Assembly: GCA_012931725.1 (NCBI GenBank)
Contig: WHSA01000365.1
Span: forward strand, 248,001-312,000
From: Litsea cubeba
Lineage: Eukaryota > Streptophyta > Magnoliopsida > Laurales > Lauraceae
DNA: 64,000 nucleotides
Direction: 5' to 3'
Below the pieces are notes generated by a model. The model did no database searches. It was not told where the DNA came from and saw only the letters and a program-made list of their open reading frames with translations. Position 1 is the first letter of the stretch; the number at the start of each line of letters is the position of its first letter. The position numbers and the translations under genes were made by a program. Positions 33,500 through 44,437 of the stretch are shown one piece after another.

Positions 33500-34242
33500 T
33501 AAAGTCCCACCTAGAGAAGCTCGCCAAGGAAGGCCACCTGGAGGAGTACATCAAGATGGAAGATGCCGGCAACGTCCTAACTCATCAGAGCGCCGACAAG
33601 GAGCCAGACAGCAGCGAATCTGAGAAGATCATCAATGTCATCCACTTGGCGCCTTCGGTTCCTTCCCCCTCAGCTAAAAGTAACGCCCAGGCCCGTGCCG
33701 AGGCCAGGCAAACCTCTCATGGGAAAGAGGTGATAAGGGTCAAACTCGGACCAGCGTCTAAGAAAGCGCGGCGCGATCGCCTGGCCAACTCATTTTCAGA
33801 TAAGGACCTAGAGGGAGTGCAGCTTCCCCATAATGATCCCCTGTTCCTGACAATGAAGCTACGAGACTTCACGGTGAAGAGGATCGTCGTCGACTCCGGT
33901 AGTTCATCCGAGGTCCTCTACTCTGAATGCTTCAAGAAGATGGGACTCTCAGAAGACGACTTAAAAGAGGCCCGTACGCCCCTGATAGGGTTCAGCGCCA
34001 AACCGATCTACCCCAAGGGAAGAGTCACTCTGGAAACCAGAGTGGGCGGAGCCTCCGTGACGGCCGACTTTCTAGTAGTGGATGCCCCTTCCCCCTACAA
34101 TGCTATCATGGGCAGGACGTGGCTCCACAAGATGGAAGCAGTTCCCTCCACTCTCCACCAGAAGCTAAAGTTCGTGCTCGAGGGCAAGGAAGGCAGAATG
34201 GAGGTGGTTACTGTGGACGGGGATCAGCAGCTGGCCAGGTAG
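33500..34242 (+). pseudogene. gypsy-1 aspartic protease region
   Basis: Contains RIVVDSGSSSEVLYS, the D-S/T-G catalytic motif of retropepsins (Asp-Ser-Gly present), followed by a second part ending YNAIMGRTWLHKM, the usual plant Ty3/gypsy protease C-terminal ILGRxWL. It is followed by TAG at 34240-34242 in frame with RT. The motif residues are intact even though the polyprotein is broken around it. Confidence 0.88.
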
Positions 34243-34245
34243 TGT

Positions 34246-35328
34246 ATGATGGCCGTAGTCCCTGGGGAGAAGGAACCGGAGCGAGTACATGTAGCAGAAC
34301 TCGAGAGGGAGCTGGACGAGATTGGCCGAGATCCAGAGAAAAAGAGCATTGAAGACCTAACAGAAGTCAGGATCGATCCGCTCGACCCAGACAGGTTCTT
34401 CCTGATCGGCAGCCAGCTTCCTGACCCTGAGAGAGCCGACCTCTCGAGATTCCTGATGCAGAACAGAGACGTCTTCGCCTGGTCTCCAAGCAAAATGTCT
34501 GGGATCAGCCCTGAGGTTATGTACCACAAGCTGAATATAGATCCCAGCCACAAGCCAGTGGTGCTGAAGGCCCAGAGAACAGGGTTGCAGCAGACGGATG
34601 CTGTGATCGAGCAGGTCGACAGGTTGCTGGAGGCAGGCGCGATCAGAGATGTCCAGTACCCGGTCTGGCTGGCCATTACAGTGGTGGTCAAGAAGAAAAC
34701 GGGCAAGTGGAGGGTGTGCGTCGACTTCACCGACCTCAACAATGCTTGCCCGAAGGACAGCTTCCCACTCTTGAAGATTGATCAGATGATCGACACCACT
34801 GCTGGCCATGACAGGATGAGCTTCCAAGATGCCTACCGAGGCTACCATCAGATCCCAACGTTTGAGCCAGACGAGGAGAAGACTTCATTCATAACCCCCT
34901 GCAGCACTTATTGTTACAAGGTGATGCCCTTTGGACTGAAGAACACGGGGGCAACATATCAGCGTCTCATCACAAAAATGTTCCAGGCTCAGCTCGGCAA
35001 GACTGTCGAAGTTTACATAGACGACATGGTCGTTAAATCCAAGTAGTCTCACGACCACCTGGTGGACCTAGCTCAAGTTTTCAGCATCCTCAGAGAATTC
35101 AAGCTCAAGCTGAACGCATCCAAATGCGCCTTCGGTGTCGCCTCCAGCAAATTCCTCGGGAGCCTAGTGACGCGGAGGGGAATAAAAGCCAACCCAGATC
35201 AGATCACAGCGATCCTGGGAATCCAGAGCCCGACTACCACTAAGGAACTCCAAAAGCTGACTGGCATGGCCGCCGCACTCAATCGCTTCATCAACAGATC
35301 ATCAGATAAGTGCCGACCTTTCTTTTAG
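34246..35328 (+). pseudogene. gypsy-1 reverse transcriptase
   Basis: The fingers and palm are recognisable: KWRVCVDFTDLNNACPKDSF, MPFGLKNTGATYQR and the catalytic YIDDMVVKSK, with YIDD at 35014-35025. The thumb and connection follow (SKCAFGVASSKFLG, LQKLTGMAAALNRFI). TAG codons at 35044 and 35326 interrupt the frame, the first only a few codons after YIDD. RT copies element RNA into cDNA in cytoplasmic particles. Confidence 0.93.
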
Positions 35329-35369
35329 CTTTTAAGAAAAAAATTAAAATTTCAGTGAACCCCTGAGTG

Positions 35370-35850
35370 CGACCAAGCGTTGCAAGCACTCAAAACTTAT
35401 CTTTCTTCACCACCTCTGCTCTCTACCTCAACTCAGGAGGAGACATTGTATTTGTATCTGACAATCTCGGATCACGCGGTGAGCTCTGTCCTCGTCAGAG
35501 AGGACCGCGAAACGCAAAAGCCAATCTATTACACGAGCAAAATCCTCCTTGATGCCGAGACCAGATACCTTTTGCTTGAGAAGCTCGCGCTGGCATTCGT
35601 CAGTGCCTCCCGCAAGCTCTCTCGCTATTTTCAATCCCACACCATTGTGGTCATTATGGAGCATCCACTCCGATCTATCTTCAAGAAAGCTGACTTTTCA
35701 GGGAGAATCTCAAAATGGGCGGTCGAATTGGGGCAGTATGATATTCACTACCATCCCAGGACTGCGATCAAAGCCCAGATTCTGGCAGACTTCATTGTTG
35801 AGTTCGTCTCTCCGAACTCGGCTTCAACCCAGCCTAATGCACTGGGGGGC
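35370..35850 (+). pseudogene. gypsy-1 RNase H (RT-associated)
   Basis: Begins CDQALQALK-like, then YLTISDHAVSSVLVREDRE, PIYYTSKILLDAETRY, ending QYDIHYHPRTAIKAQILADF. This is the Ty3/gypsy RNase H that follows RT (RT_RNaseH). It is in frame with RT and open throughout this part. Confidence 0.85.
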
Positions 35851-35899
35851 ATAAGGCATGAGAATGAAGTCACCAAGGTCGGCGAGCCTTCTCAGACCC

Positions 35900-36300
35900 A
35901 AGTCCCCAACTCGACATGGAGAGTCTTCGTCGACGGCCCGTCTACCTCTAAGAGACCCGACACCGGCATAGTTCTCCAATCGCCAGAATGACTGGTCATA
36001 GAGCAAGCCTTCACCTTGGACTTCAAAGCCACGAACAACAAAGCCGAGTACGAAGCTCTGATTGCAGGACTGAACAGCGCCCGAATCCTCGGAGCTCGGC
36101 AATTGGTGGTCTTCAACGATTCACAACTGGTAACTGGCCAACTAACTGGGGACTACCAAGCCCGGGACGACAGGATGACGGCCTATCTAGCCCTCGTAAA
36201 GAGACTGCTCGCACATTTTCAAACAGCCGAGGTCAGACAATCTCCAGAGATACAAACACGCTTGCTGATGCGCTTGCAAATCTGGCCTCCGCTGTTGAAG
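35900..36300 (+). pseudogene. gypsy-1 second RNase H (archaeal-type, aRH)
   Basis: Contains WRVFVDGPSTSK (first catalytic Asp), then KATNNKAEYEALIAGLNSA (catalytic Glu), VVFNDSQLVTGQL (third Asp) and, after a frameshift near 36235, RDTNTLADALANLAS (the last Asp). A TGA interrupts it at 35989. This extra RNase H is the hallmark of the Tat lineage. The residues needed for catalysis are still encoded. Confidence 0.88.
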
Positions 36301-36379
36301 CAGGAAAGAAAAGGACCGTTGAGGTTGGGTCAATATTGAGATCAAGATTAGAGCTCCATTCATCTCGGCAGGTTCTTTG

Positions 36380-37632
36380 CCTTGATCTCGGCCCCAGCTG
36401 GATGGATCCCATCATCTCCTACCTCAAGGACGATCAGCTCCCCCAAGGTAAGGACGAAGCTCACCGGATCAGACTCAAGGCAGCTCGATTCTGGCTATCC
36501 CCTGAAGGCAAGCTGTACAGGAAATCCTTCACAGGTCCCTACCTCCAATGCGTCCATCCAAGCAAGGTCAATGACTTCTTGTATGAGATCCACGAAGGAA
36601 TCTGCGGAAGCCACATCGGAGGACGGTCACTAGCCTACCGAGCTATAAGCCAAGGTTACTGGTAGCCGTACATGCAGAAGGATGCACAGGTATATGCCAG
36701 AAAATGCGAAAAGTGCCAGAAGTTCTCCCATTCTCTTCATTAGCCAGCACAGGATCTGAGCCCCCTCTCCAGTTCATGGCCCTTTGCTCAATGGGGGTTG
36801 GACATCGTCGGACCTCTCCACCGGGCCTAGGAAATAAAAGATGGTTGATAGTTGCCACAGATTACTTCACGAAGTGGGTAGAAGCCGAACCACTGTCCTC
36901 CATCACTGAGAAGGACTCCAAGAACTTCATGTGGAAAAACATCATAACGAGGTTTGGCATCCCCAGGACCTTGATGTCAGACAATGGGACTCAGTTTGAC
37001 TCCAACTTCTTCAGAGACTTCTGTCAAATGCATGGCATCAAGAACCACTACTCCACCCCAGCGTACCCATAGAGCAATGGTCAGGCCGAAATTTCTAACA
37101 AAGTAATACTTGACAGCCTGAAGAAGCGACTGGATAAGGCAAAAGGAAGATGGGTAGAGGAGCTCCCCAGCGTGCTATGGGCATACAGGACAACCCCGAG
37201 GCGTTCCACTTCGGCGACGCCTTTCTCTCTAGCCTACGGGATGGAAGCGGTCATACCCTTGGAAATTGGCCTTCCTACCCTGAGAACAAAACTTACCGAC
37301 CAAGGCCGAAATGACCTGAACCTGGCAATGGAGCTAGACCTAGCCGATGAGCGACGAGATGCAGCGGCCATACTACTGGCCGACTACCAACAAAGGCTCG
37401 CCAGAGGATATAATGAAAGGGTCAGGGAGAGGAGTTTCTCAGTAGGAGAACTGGTCCTGAAGAAGACTCTCCCAGCTGACAGAAATCCAAACGAAGGCAA
37501 ACTGGCCCCCAACTGGCATGGCCCCTTCAGGGTAGTTTCAGTAGCAGGGCGATCTTCTTACAAACTTGAAGACTTAGAAGGCAGGTAGTTGCCGAGACCA
37601 TGGAATGCATCCCACTTGAAGTTCTTTTCCTA
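36380..37632 (+). pseudogene. gypsy-1 integrase
   Basis: The N-terminal HHCC zinc finger is visible (HEGICGSHIGGRSLAYRA ... KCEKCQKFS). The catalytic core has VATDYFTKWVEAEP (Asp), LMSDNGTQFDS (Asp) and SNGQAEISNK (Glu), the D,D35E triad. The C-terminal part has WAYRTTPRRSTSATPFSLAY and NWHGPFRVVS. Breaks: TAG at 36663 and 37070, a frameshift between about 36665 and 36830, and TAG at 37586 shortly before the terminal TAA at 37630. Confidence 0.9.
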
Positions 37633-37710
37633 AGATGTAACGAGTCTCATGATCAATAAAAAGAGCCTTCGCCTTGTCATCAATCTATGCCACCTTGTCT
37701 GATTTCGGCA

Positions 37711-38198
37711 GCTTTGGGTTGATACACCCTGGGACTGACCTCGGGTTGATGCACCTAGGCTTCCCTAAACTCCGGGTTGATACACCTTGGGACTGACCTC
37801 GGGTTGATACATCCAGGCTTCCCTAAACTCCGGGTTGATACACCCTGTGACTAACCTCGGGTTGTTACACCCAGGCTTCCCTAAACTCCGGGTTGATACA
37901 CCCTGGGACTGACCTCGGGTTCATACATCTAGGCATCCCTAAACTTTGGGTTCATGCACCTAGGGACTGACTCAAGGTTCATACACCCAGTCGCTCCTTA
38001 AACTATGGGTTCATACACACTGGGACTGACTTCAGGTTCATATTCCTAGTCTTCCCTAAATTTTGGGTTCATACACGCTGGGACTGACTTCGGGTTCAAA
38101 CACCTGGTCTTCCCTAAACTTTGGGTTCACACACCCAGGGACTGACTCAGGGTTCACAAACCCAGTCGCTCCTAAAACTATGGGTTCATACACCCCCC
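37711..38198. repeat. gypsy-1 3' region: ~62-bp tandem repeats (about 8 copies)
   Basis: Units follow GGGTTGATACACCCTGGGA then CTGACCTCGGGTTGATACA and CCCTAAACTC. The first four copies have GGGTTGATACA, the last four GGGTTCATACA, so the array has two subfamilies. It starts about 80 bp after the integrase stop. Confidence 0.9.
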
Positions 38199-39617
38199 AA
38201 GATCAATCCCGGAACCAGGTTCGCATGGCTGAAATCCTCAAAGTTTTGGGCTCACCTCGCCAATCATGGGTTCACCTCGGCCAGGCTCGCATGGCTGGAA
38301 TCCTTGAAGTTCTGGGCTCACCTCGGCCAGAAATACAGCGCGGAAAAATGCAGAAGGCGCAGAAAAGAGCATTGCTAGTACAGAAGTGCAGAAAAAAGCA
38401 GTAAAGTATAGAAAAGAGCAGTGCAAACACAGAAATGCATAAAGAAGCAGAAAATAGCAGAGAGTTGCAGAAACACAGAGTACACAGTTCGCTGGCACAA
38501 AAAAATGTCATTTTTATTAAATGTGATTTCCTCATTACATGAGTTGCAGAAAAGAAAAATAAAATATAGTAAGGAGGTTCGCAGTCCTCTGAAAACAGAA
38601 AAAGGAAGGAAGCTTCGAGGCTGATCTTCGCTGGTCCACAGCTTGGAGGTTCTGAAAGACTCTGATCTTCACTGACTCTTCAGTCTGGTCTTCAGTGTCA
38701 GGGGCTCTTCAATACCTTGGTTTGCGAGCAAGCTCAAGCTCCTGGCCCACTGCTTGGAGATCTTCAGCCCAAAGGCTTCTCGATCCGGTCCTGAATGCCA
38801 CACAAGACCCTGCAGGATCAAGACAAGACCCTGAAGGATCAGGTGCGCCACCAACTCCCAGCCACAGAGAATAATCACCTCCTAGCCGCATAGGCAGGAG
38901 TTGATCTCTTCTCAGCCGCATCGGCGGGAGTTGGCAGTGGACCCGCGTTCAGAGAACGCGTGGTCCACGGGGACCATCTTCAGAGAATGCGCAGACCACG
39001 AAGGACAGCCCCTCCCGGAGGAAGCTGTCTTCAGTCACAAGAGGTTCGTCCGGGGCAAAGGTTCCTAAAAATCTATAGGGCGTAGCTTCCAGATTGGCTG
39101 ACAGAAAGAGACAGGTCCTCATGGTAATAACAGAATAAAAAGTCCAGGTTCTTTTTGTCTCCCATGGCAAGCTTGCTACTTCTATTTATAGGAGGAAGAA
39201 GGGTTCGATCCTCAAGGGCACAGTTATGAGGCGAGGTCTCCCACGCCCCACGTGGAACGTACGGTTTCTAATGAGTTGACTGACGGTTCCAATGGTGACA
39301 CATGGAGCCATTTGCTCGTTTTCCGCATCGACCGTACCACTGCACTTACTACTATTTATGGGCCTCAGAATGTGGGATATCGATACAGATAACCATGAAT
39401 ACCGTTCTCTCCAACTCAAGACTCTCACCTCATGTCACAGCACTCATCCGAACGCAAGCACAAAGGAGCCGAACTAAAAAAGATAGAGAAAGAGAGAGCA
39501 CAATTGAACAAACTTTGCTTTTCATTAAAAGGGAAAGGGATTACATGCAAGTTCACATTACATTGCAAAGAAGAAAGAAAAAATTACAAGTCTGAAAGCA
39601 GGAAAAATACAAGAAAG
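38199..39617. other. gypsy-1 3' non-coding region
   Basis: Contains a degenerate (GCAGAAAA)n stretch at 38330-38480, a minus-strand TATAAATA at 39183-39190 followed within 30 bp by an ATG, and no recognised domain. The minus-strand TATA could be a promoter for a short antisense RNA. This is inference from sequence only. Confidence 0.5.
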
Positions 39618-40775
39618 CTACAGGGCCTTCGGCGACTCCACCAGCACTATTACTGTCTCTGATGGATTGGCGGTCTCGGCGACAACCACAGCCTTCTCTG
39701 GTGCATCACCCGCAGGAGGGGCAGAAGGAGTGTCGTCCATAGAAGATGCAGCCGGAGCATCACCAGCTGAAAGAGTAGTTGGAGCACCATCCGGAAGAGG
39801 GCCAGCTGCAGGAGCATCCACCTGGGCACTCTCGGCCAGTGAAGTGGGAGCAGGACTCGGCTCGGGTTCTAGACCAGAATACTTTGGCAGGTTCTGATAG
39901 ACCGGGTAGCCTTCAGGAACCCCCGCTCATTTCAAAGCAGCCCGACATCCCTCCTCGAACAAGTTGGAGGTGATCTCCTCCACCTGTCTCTCATACTCCT
40001 CTGTGGCCTGGTCCACCCCCTTCTGAAAGGAAGACTGGGCCTTAGCCTGCAGCGAGGACTTGAGGTCAGCGTTCTCCTTCTTCAGCCGCTCGACCTCGGC
40101 ATACCGAGCCTTCAGTTCGGTGTTCTCCTTCTAAAGCTTCTCGACTTTGGCACGCTTAGCCAGCACGCTGCCTTGTCGACTCTGCCACTGAGTCAGCCTT
40201 CGCTTTCGCCAACTCCGTCTCCAGCTCTGCCAGCCTCTTCGTCTTGACACATATCTCACCCCTCAACTGATGGGTTGTCGAGGTGAGATCAGTAATGCTG
40301 ACCAGCGCCACGTCCAGCTGTGCAATTGCCTCGGTGCTGCTCCTCTTCAGCTCCCCCAGCTCCTTATTCAATTTGTCCCTCTCAGACTCCAGTTGGGTGA
40401 TCCTGGAGACGTTCCTGTCACTCCTTTCTACCACCAACTGGAGCCTCTACACATTCTGCAAAGGAAAACATGTCAAATGGAAGCAGTCGAAATGAAATAC
40501 ATCAAAAGAGCGTCAAGGGTACTTACCAGGAGAGCAGCCTGGATCGCCGAGCCCAGCAGACTCTCGTTGTCATACTTCATGTGCTGCTCCATGTCACGCG
40601 GTAGAGCACAGGCTTTGCCGAGGGCCCCGATGACGTTAGAATTCCCCAGCACCCGGTCCTCCACGTTTAAGGGCTTCCCGGGCTGAGTCTCCAATCTAGG
40701 CCTCCACGCCGCCTGGGCAGCGCGAGGTCCGGAGGCCGATCTGGACCCTTGCCCTACAATGATGCTGAGGTCTCG
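39618..40775 (-). pseudogene. gypsy-1 antisense extra gene, 3' part (coiled-coil protein)
   Basis: Minus-strand coding sequence in the order ARDLSIIVGQGSRS, VEDRVLGNSNVIGALGKACA, MEQHMKYDNESLLGSAIQAA, then an intron (40456-40526), then a strong coiled coil (RITQLESERDKLNKELGELK and LAELETELAKAKAD). It ends with an Ala/Pro-rich tail at DAPEKAVVVAETANPSE and a stop at 39618. The intron has a consensus GTAAGT donor and a TTTGCAG acceptor in phase 0. Several in-frame stops show decay. The gene runs against gag-pol. Extra genes at this place are known for Tat elements (family knowledge). The 5' part resumes at 63433 because gypsy-2 inserted here. Function unknown. Confidence 0.75.
40456..40526 (-). 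other. intron in gypsy-1 antisense gene
   Basis: On the minus strand GTAAGTACCC begins at 40526 and CCTTTGCAG ends at 40456 (71 bp). Removing it joins the flanking frames in phase. Confidence 0.7.
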
Positions 40776-40780
40776 AGCCG

Positions 40781-43420
40781 TGATGGACCGCGCTCCTGGC
40801 GCCTGGTCCTACCGAGGTCGGCGGACGTGGGAGTCCGTTAGGTCCGACCCTTTCGTAACCGGGGGGAAAGTGGCGTGCATCAACATTTCTTTGTGTGGGT
40901 GTGCCAGATTTTCTATTTTACTTGGAATTGCAAGTGGTGATCCGGAGATCAACCTTCGCAAGTAAAAAGGAAATCAACTTTTTTCAAGTTTTCCATTGCA
41001 CATATATTTAAGAAAAGAGACATTTTCTTGATTTGCCGTGAAAGGCGATTTTTTTGGGCATTTATAGCCGATTTTGGCGTTTATAGCTGATTTTTGGCGT
41101 TTATAGCCGATTTTTGGTGTTTATAGCCGTTTTACAATTCTTATCAATAATGAAAGACAAGAGTTGTGATTTTTTGTCTCTTTTAAAAAAATACAAACTA
41201 CAATGAAAAGCAAAGAAAAGGAGGATCTAACTTTTTAGGAGATTGTGGGGGACCCATTCAGATTGACGGTCGCAAGCCATATGTGGACTTCGCCGTCATC
41301 CATGCAGATGAGAACAGAGGATGCAAGTGATTCGCTTGGCTTGGCTATAACCTCAGGTTTTTAGAGGACAAAGACCAAAAGGAGGTCCTATGTCCAATAG
41401 AAAGCCGAGTAGACGGGCTGAAAAGCCATGTCTAAGCCATTGGAGGCAGAAGGAGAAGACAAGGACCTTGCGGCGGGGGGGGGGGGGGGGGTACCCCCCA
41501 AGGGACTTTTGTCACCTTGTAGCGGTGGTCGGTGTAGGATTTCTGCAGAGTTTTCTCTCTTAGATTTCTGGCGCCTTTTTTTGTCTGAGTTTCCGGATTT
41601 TCTGCAGTCTGTTGTCTGTGTGTTTGTGATTGTCCTTTTCTTCTTGGAGAGCTCTCCTATTTATAGGCTTTTAGGTAGCCATTTAGGAGGGTTTATGAGC
41701 CTTAATTGTCATAAAGCTACATAAAGGGAGGAGTTACAACATTTAATTCTTTATTTTGTAACTCCTTTTTCTTGACTTCTGATTGGCCGGAGGAGATTGA
41801 GGGCATTTAATCGCCTTTAATCGCCATGATGGGAGGAGTTTCATGGGTTAAATGCCATGAATCTCTTGACTTGTAACTCCCGGATGCTTGCTTCTGATTG
41901 GCCCGTCCAAAGAAATGGATTAATGACTGTAATAAAGCTAGTCAATTAATCGCATTAAGTGGTCGCCGAGCAGTTGAAGAGTCACGGGCCGTGCCGCGTC
42001 TTTTGGGATTCTTCTGGCGGTGATCATTGATGGATCTTCATGTAGATGGACATCGGATGACCATGTAACTTTAGGTGTTAGTTGCCAACAGCGGGTCGGT
42101 ACCATCTGTCCTGTCGATTTCTCGATCGGTCGGGTAGAAAGCACACTTTTTTTGGTTGACCGGGTGGCGATCAATGTTGTTTTCGATACTCTTGATGATT
42201 AACCCATATTTTTGACGGATGTCAGAGGATTTGGTGTCTCAAAAGTATGAATTTTGGAAAATACCAGAGGCCGGACGCTTCAAATCGTGAAAAAACTGCG
42301 AAAACCGGTCGTGAAAAAACTGCGAAAACCGGGGTTTTCGGGGCCTTCCCGGAGATCCCGGGCCCCAAGGTCGCAGGGGTCTGCGAACCTGGGGGGTTTT
42401 TTCCCCCTTTTGTCTCGTTTTGAGTCTGTTTTTGTTGTTTTCAATTCTTTTGCTTCTGTATTTTTCCTTGACTTTTTTGATCATTTATTGGCCTGATTTC
42501 CCTGTAGAAAACCTGATGAGAATCCTTGCATTTTGGTTTGCAAAGTTTCTAATTTTCCGAGAAAGCCGAAGACTTTGTCGCGTAGAGCTGCCGATGCTGC
42601 CGATTTTCCGTCAGAAGCTGAAACTGGGTCAAACGATGTCGGAATGACCTGAAATTTGGTGTGAAGCCTCCTGAGCAATAAATAAGACCAACATAGGCTT
42701 TTGTTTGAGTTTTGAAGCCATTTTGGGTCCTATCACCAGTAGACTTGCTTTTGTCGCGATGAAGATGTCGCGGCTTGATGTGTGGTCAACTGATGTCCGA
42801 TTGACTTGAAATTTAATAGGAAACCTATTGGAGTCATTTTAAGATGATCCGTAAGCTCTGTCTTGGAAACCATGGTCCCGGGGAGCTTTGCCGCCGAGAG
42901 GCCTGATTTGGCTTCCGAGCGTCAAACTATGGTCAAGTGTTGTCGAAATGACCTGAAATTTGACGTGTAGCCCTTTGTAACCATTTTGAAGCCGTCCATG
43001 TGCTCTATCTGATGAGTGATGGCCTCGGTGGTTCTCGCCGCCGAGAGGCTTGATTTAGCTGTTCGAGGGTTGATGTAGGGTCAAACGTTGTCGGTTTGAC
43101 TCGGAACTTGACGTGGAGCCTTTTGGATGTATTTTGAGACCATCCATCTGCTCTGATCGAAGATTTGGTGTCTCCGATGCTTTCGCCGCTGGGAGCTCCT
43201 TTTCAGCTGCCGGAGAAGCGAAGTTAGGCCAAATGATTTTGAAATGGCCCGAAACTTCTTATGTACTCCTCTTTTGGCTATCTTGAAGGATCTTGCAGTT
43301 TTTGTTTGGTTCTGACAAGATTTGATTTTTTGTAAGTAGCATTGCCTATTTATGGCAGGTTGCGACTTCATATAGCTCTTTAGATTTTGAAGGGGCAAAG
43401 TGACATTTTTGGTGTCAACA
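40781..43420 (-). repeat. gypsy-2 3' LTR
   Basis: 2640 bp; in element sense it starts TGTTGACACCAAAAATGTCA and ends GCGCGGTCCATCA. It contains a 17-G run (plus strand) at 41475-41491, four or five TTTATAGCCGATTTTTGGCG repeats at 41047-41137, and a minus-strand TATA box at 41658-41665. Confidence 0.93.
41047..41137. repeat. short tandem repeat in gypsy-2 LTR
   Basis: Four copies of about 22 bp, TTTATAGCCGATTTTTGGCG. The right-hand LTR has one copy fewer (61120-61172), a length difference that arose after insertion. Confidence 0.85.
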
Positions 43421-43440
43421 AATGCCCACTCGAGGTACAG
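43421..43440 (-). other. gypsy-2 polypurine-tract region
   Basis: On the minus strand the bases before the 3' LTR read CTCGAGTGGGCATT. This is only weakly purine-rich (GAGTGGG), so the tract is unusual or degraded. Confidence 0.45.
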
Positions 43441-43639
43441 CGACGAGTTGCTTAACTTTTGTAGTCGATGTGCCTCGAAGAGATTTGTGAAGGAGAGCCT
43501 GTGACTTGACCAAGAGTCTTTGAGCAGTCTTTCTTTTTGGTATTTGTATCCTTTTGAGCTTCCAGGGGAATTTTATGGTAGTGAAAGGGATCACAAACCA
43601 TCTCGAGGCAAAGTTTTGAAGATGACATCAGGGATGTGG

Positions 43640-43880
43640 ATTTGGATTTTGACCTTGTGACCTAACAGGCTGTATGTGGCAGGTTAGGGGGTCGGGTTTG
43701 GTTTTGACCATGTGACCCAACAAGCTTTATGTGGAATGTTGGGGGATCAATTTTGGTTTTGATCTTGTGACCTTACAGGCTTTATGTGGCAAGTTAGGGG
43801 ATCAGGTTTTGGTTTTTGGTTTTGGTCTCATGACCTAACAAGCTGTATGTGGCAAGTTAGGGGACCAGGATTTGGTTTGA
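43640..43880. repeat. gypsy-2: ~60-bp tandem repeats upstream of the antisense gene
   Basis: Four copies of GGTTTTGATCTTGTGACC then TAACAGGCTTTATGTGGCAAG and TTAGGGGATC. They lie between the LTR and the promoter of the antisense gene. Confidence 0.85.
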
Positions 43881-44149
43881 TTTTTGTGGAATGTCAATTT
43901 CAAGATTTTGGCTCAATTTGGTAGATGAGGCTGGATGGTTTGATTTTTGGAAGCTCATGGGGCTTGGAATTCTCTTTTGTATGGTCGAATCAACTCAAAA
44001 GAGGCATGGAACCATTTTTGTATACTCTTGGTAAGAGGGATTTCTCTTTGACTAAAAGCCCAAAATATATATATATATATATTTTGTGCCTAGGTTGTCA
44101 AACCTGGCTCATATGGGCTAACCGATGAGACCTTAAGCTTTTGAAATGG

Positions 44150-44370
44150 CTTAGAATAGAGAATATCTAAGAATATCTTTACTTGGAGAGAATCTCTCAT
44201 GTTCCCTTTATTTTGGGATAGAATATCTCAAGATATCTTTCTTTTGGGAAAGAATCCCTCATTGATCCTATCTTTTGGGAGAAAATCTCTCATTGATTTC
44301 TTTTTGGGAGAGAATCCTTCAAGATATCTTTCTTTTTGGAAAGAATCTTTCTAATCTCTTTCTTTTGGTA
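44150..44370. repeat. gypsy-2: ~50-bp degenerate repeats AGAATCTCTCAT / AAGATATCTTTC
   Basis: Alternating GGGAGAGAATC(C/T)(C/T)TCA and AAGATATCTTTCTTTTGGG phrases, about five to six units, directly upstream of the TATA box of the antisense gene. Confidence 0.75.
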
Positions 44371-44429
44371 AGGTTACTAATTAGTAACATTTACCTCTTT
44401 CTTCTTTCCTTCTTTGGTTTGCTCTCTTC

Positions 44430-44437
44430 TATAAAAG
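44430..44437 (+). promoter_or_regulatory. TATA box of gypsy-2 antisense gene
   Basis: TATAAAAG on the plus strand, 188 bp upstream of the ATG at 44618, in a CTCTCTTC context typical of plant core promoters. It implies transcription of the antisense gene independent of the LTR. Confidence 0.6.

Noticed and set aside
40781..43440. gypsy-2 left LTR as the 5' LTR with a plus-strand PBS after it
   Set aside because: No TGG-type PBS follows at 43421, whereas the minus strand has one next to the right-hand LTR and gag-pol is on the minus strand.
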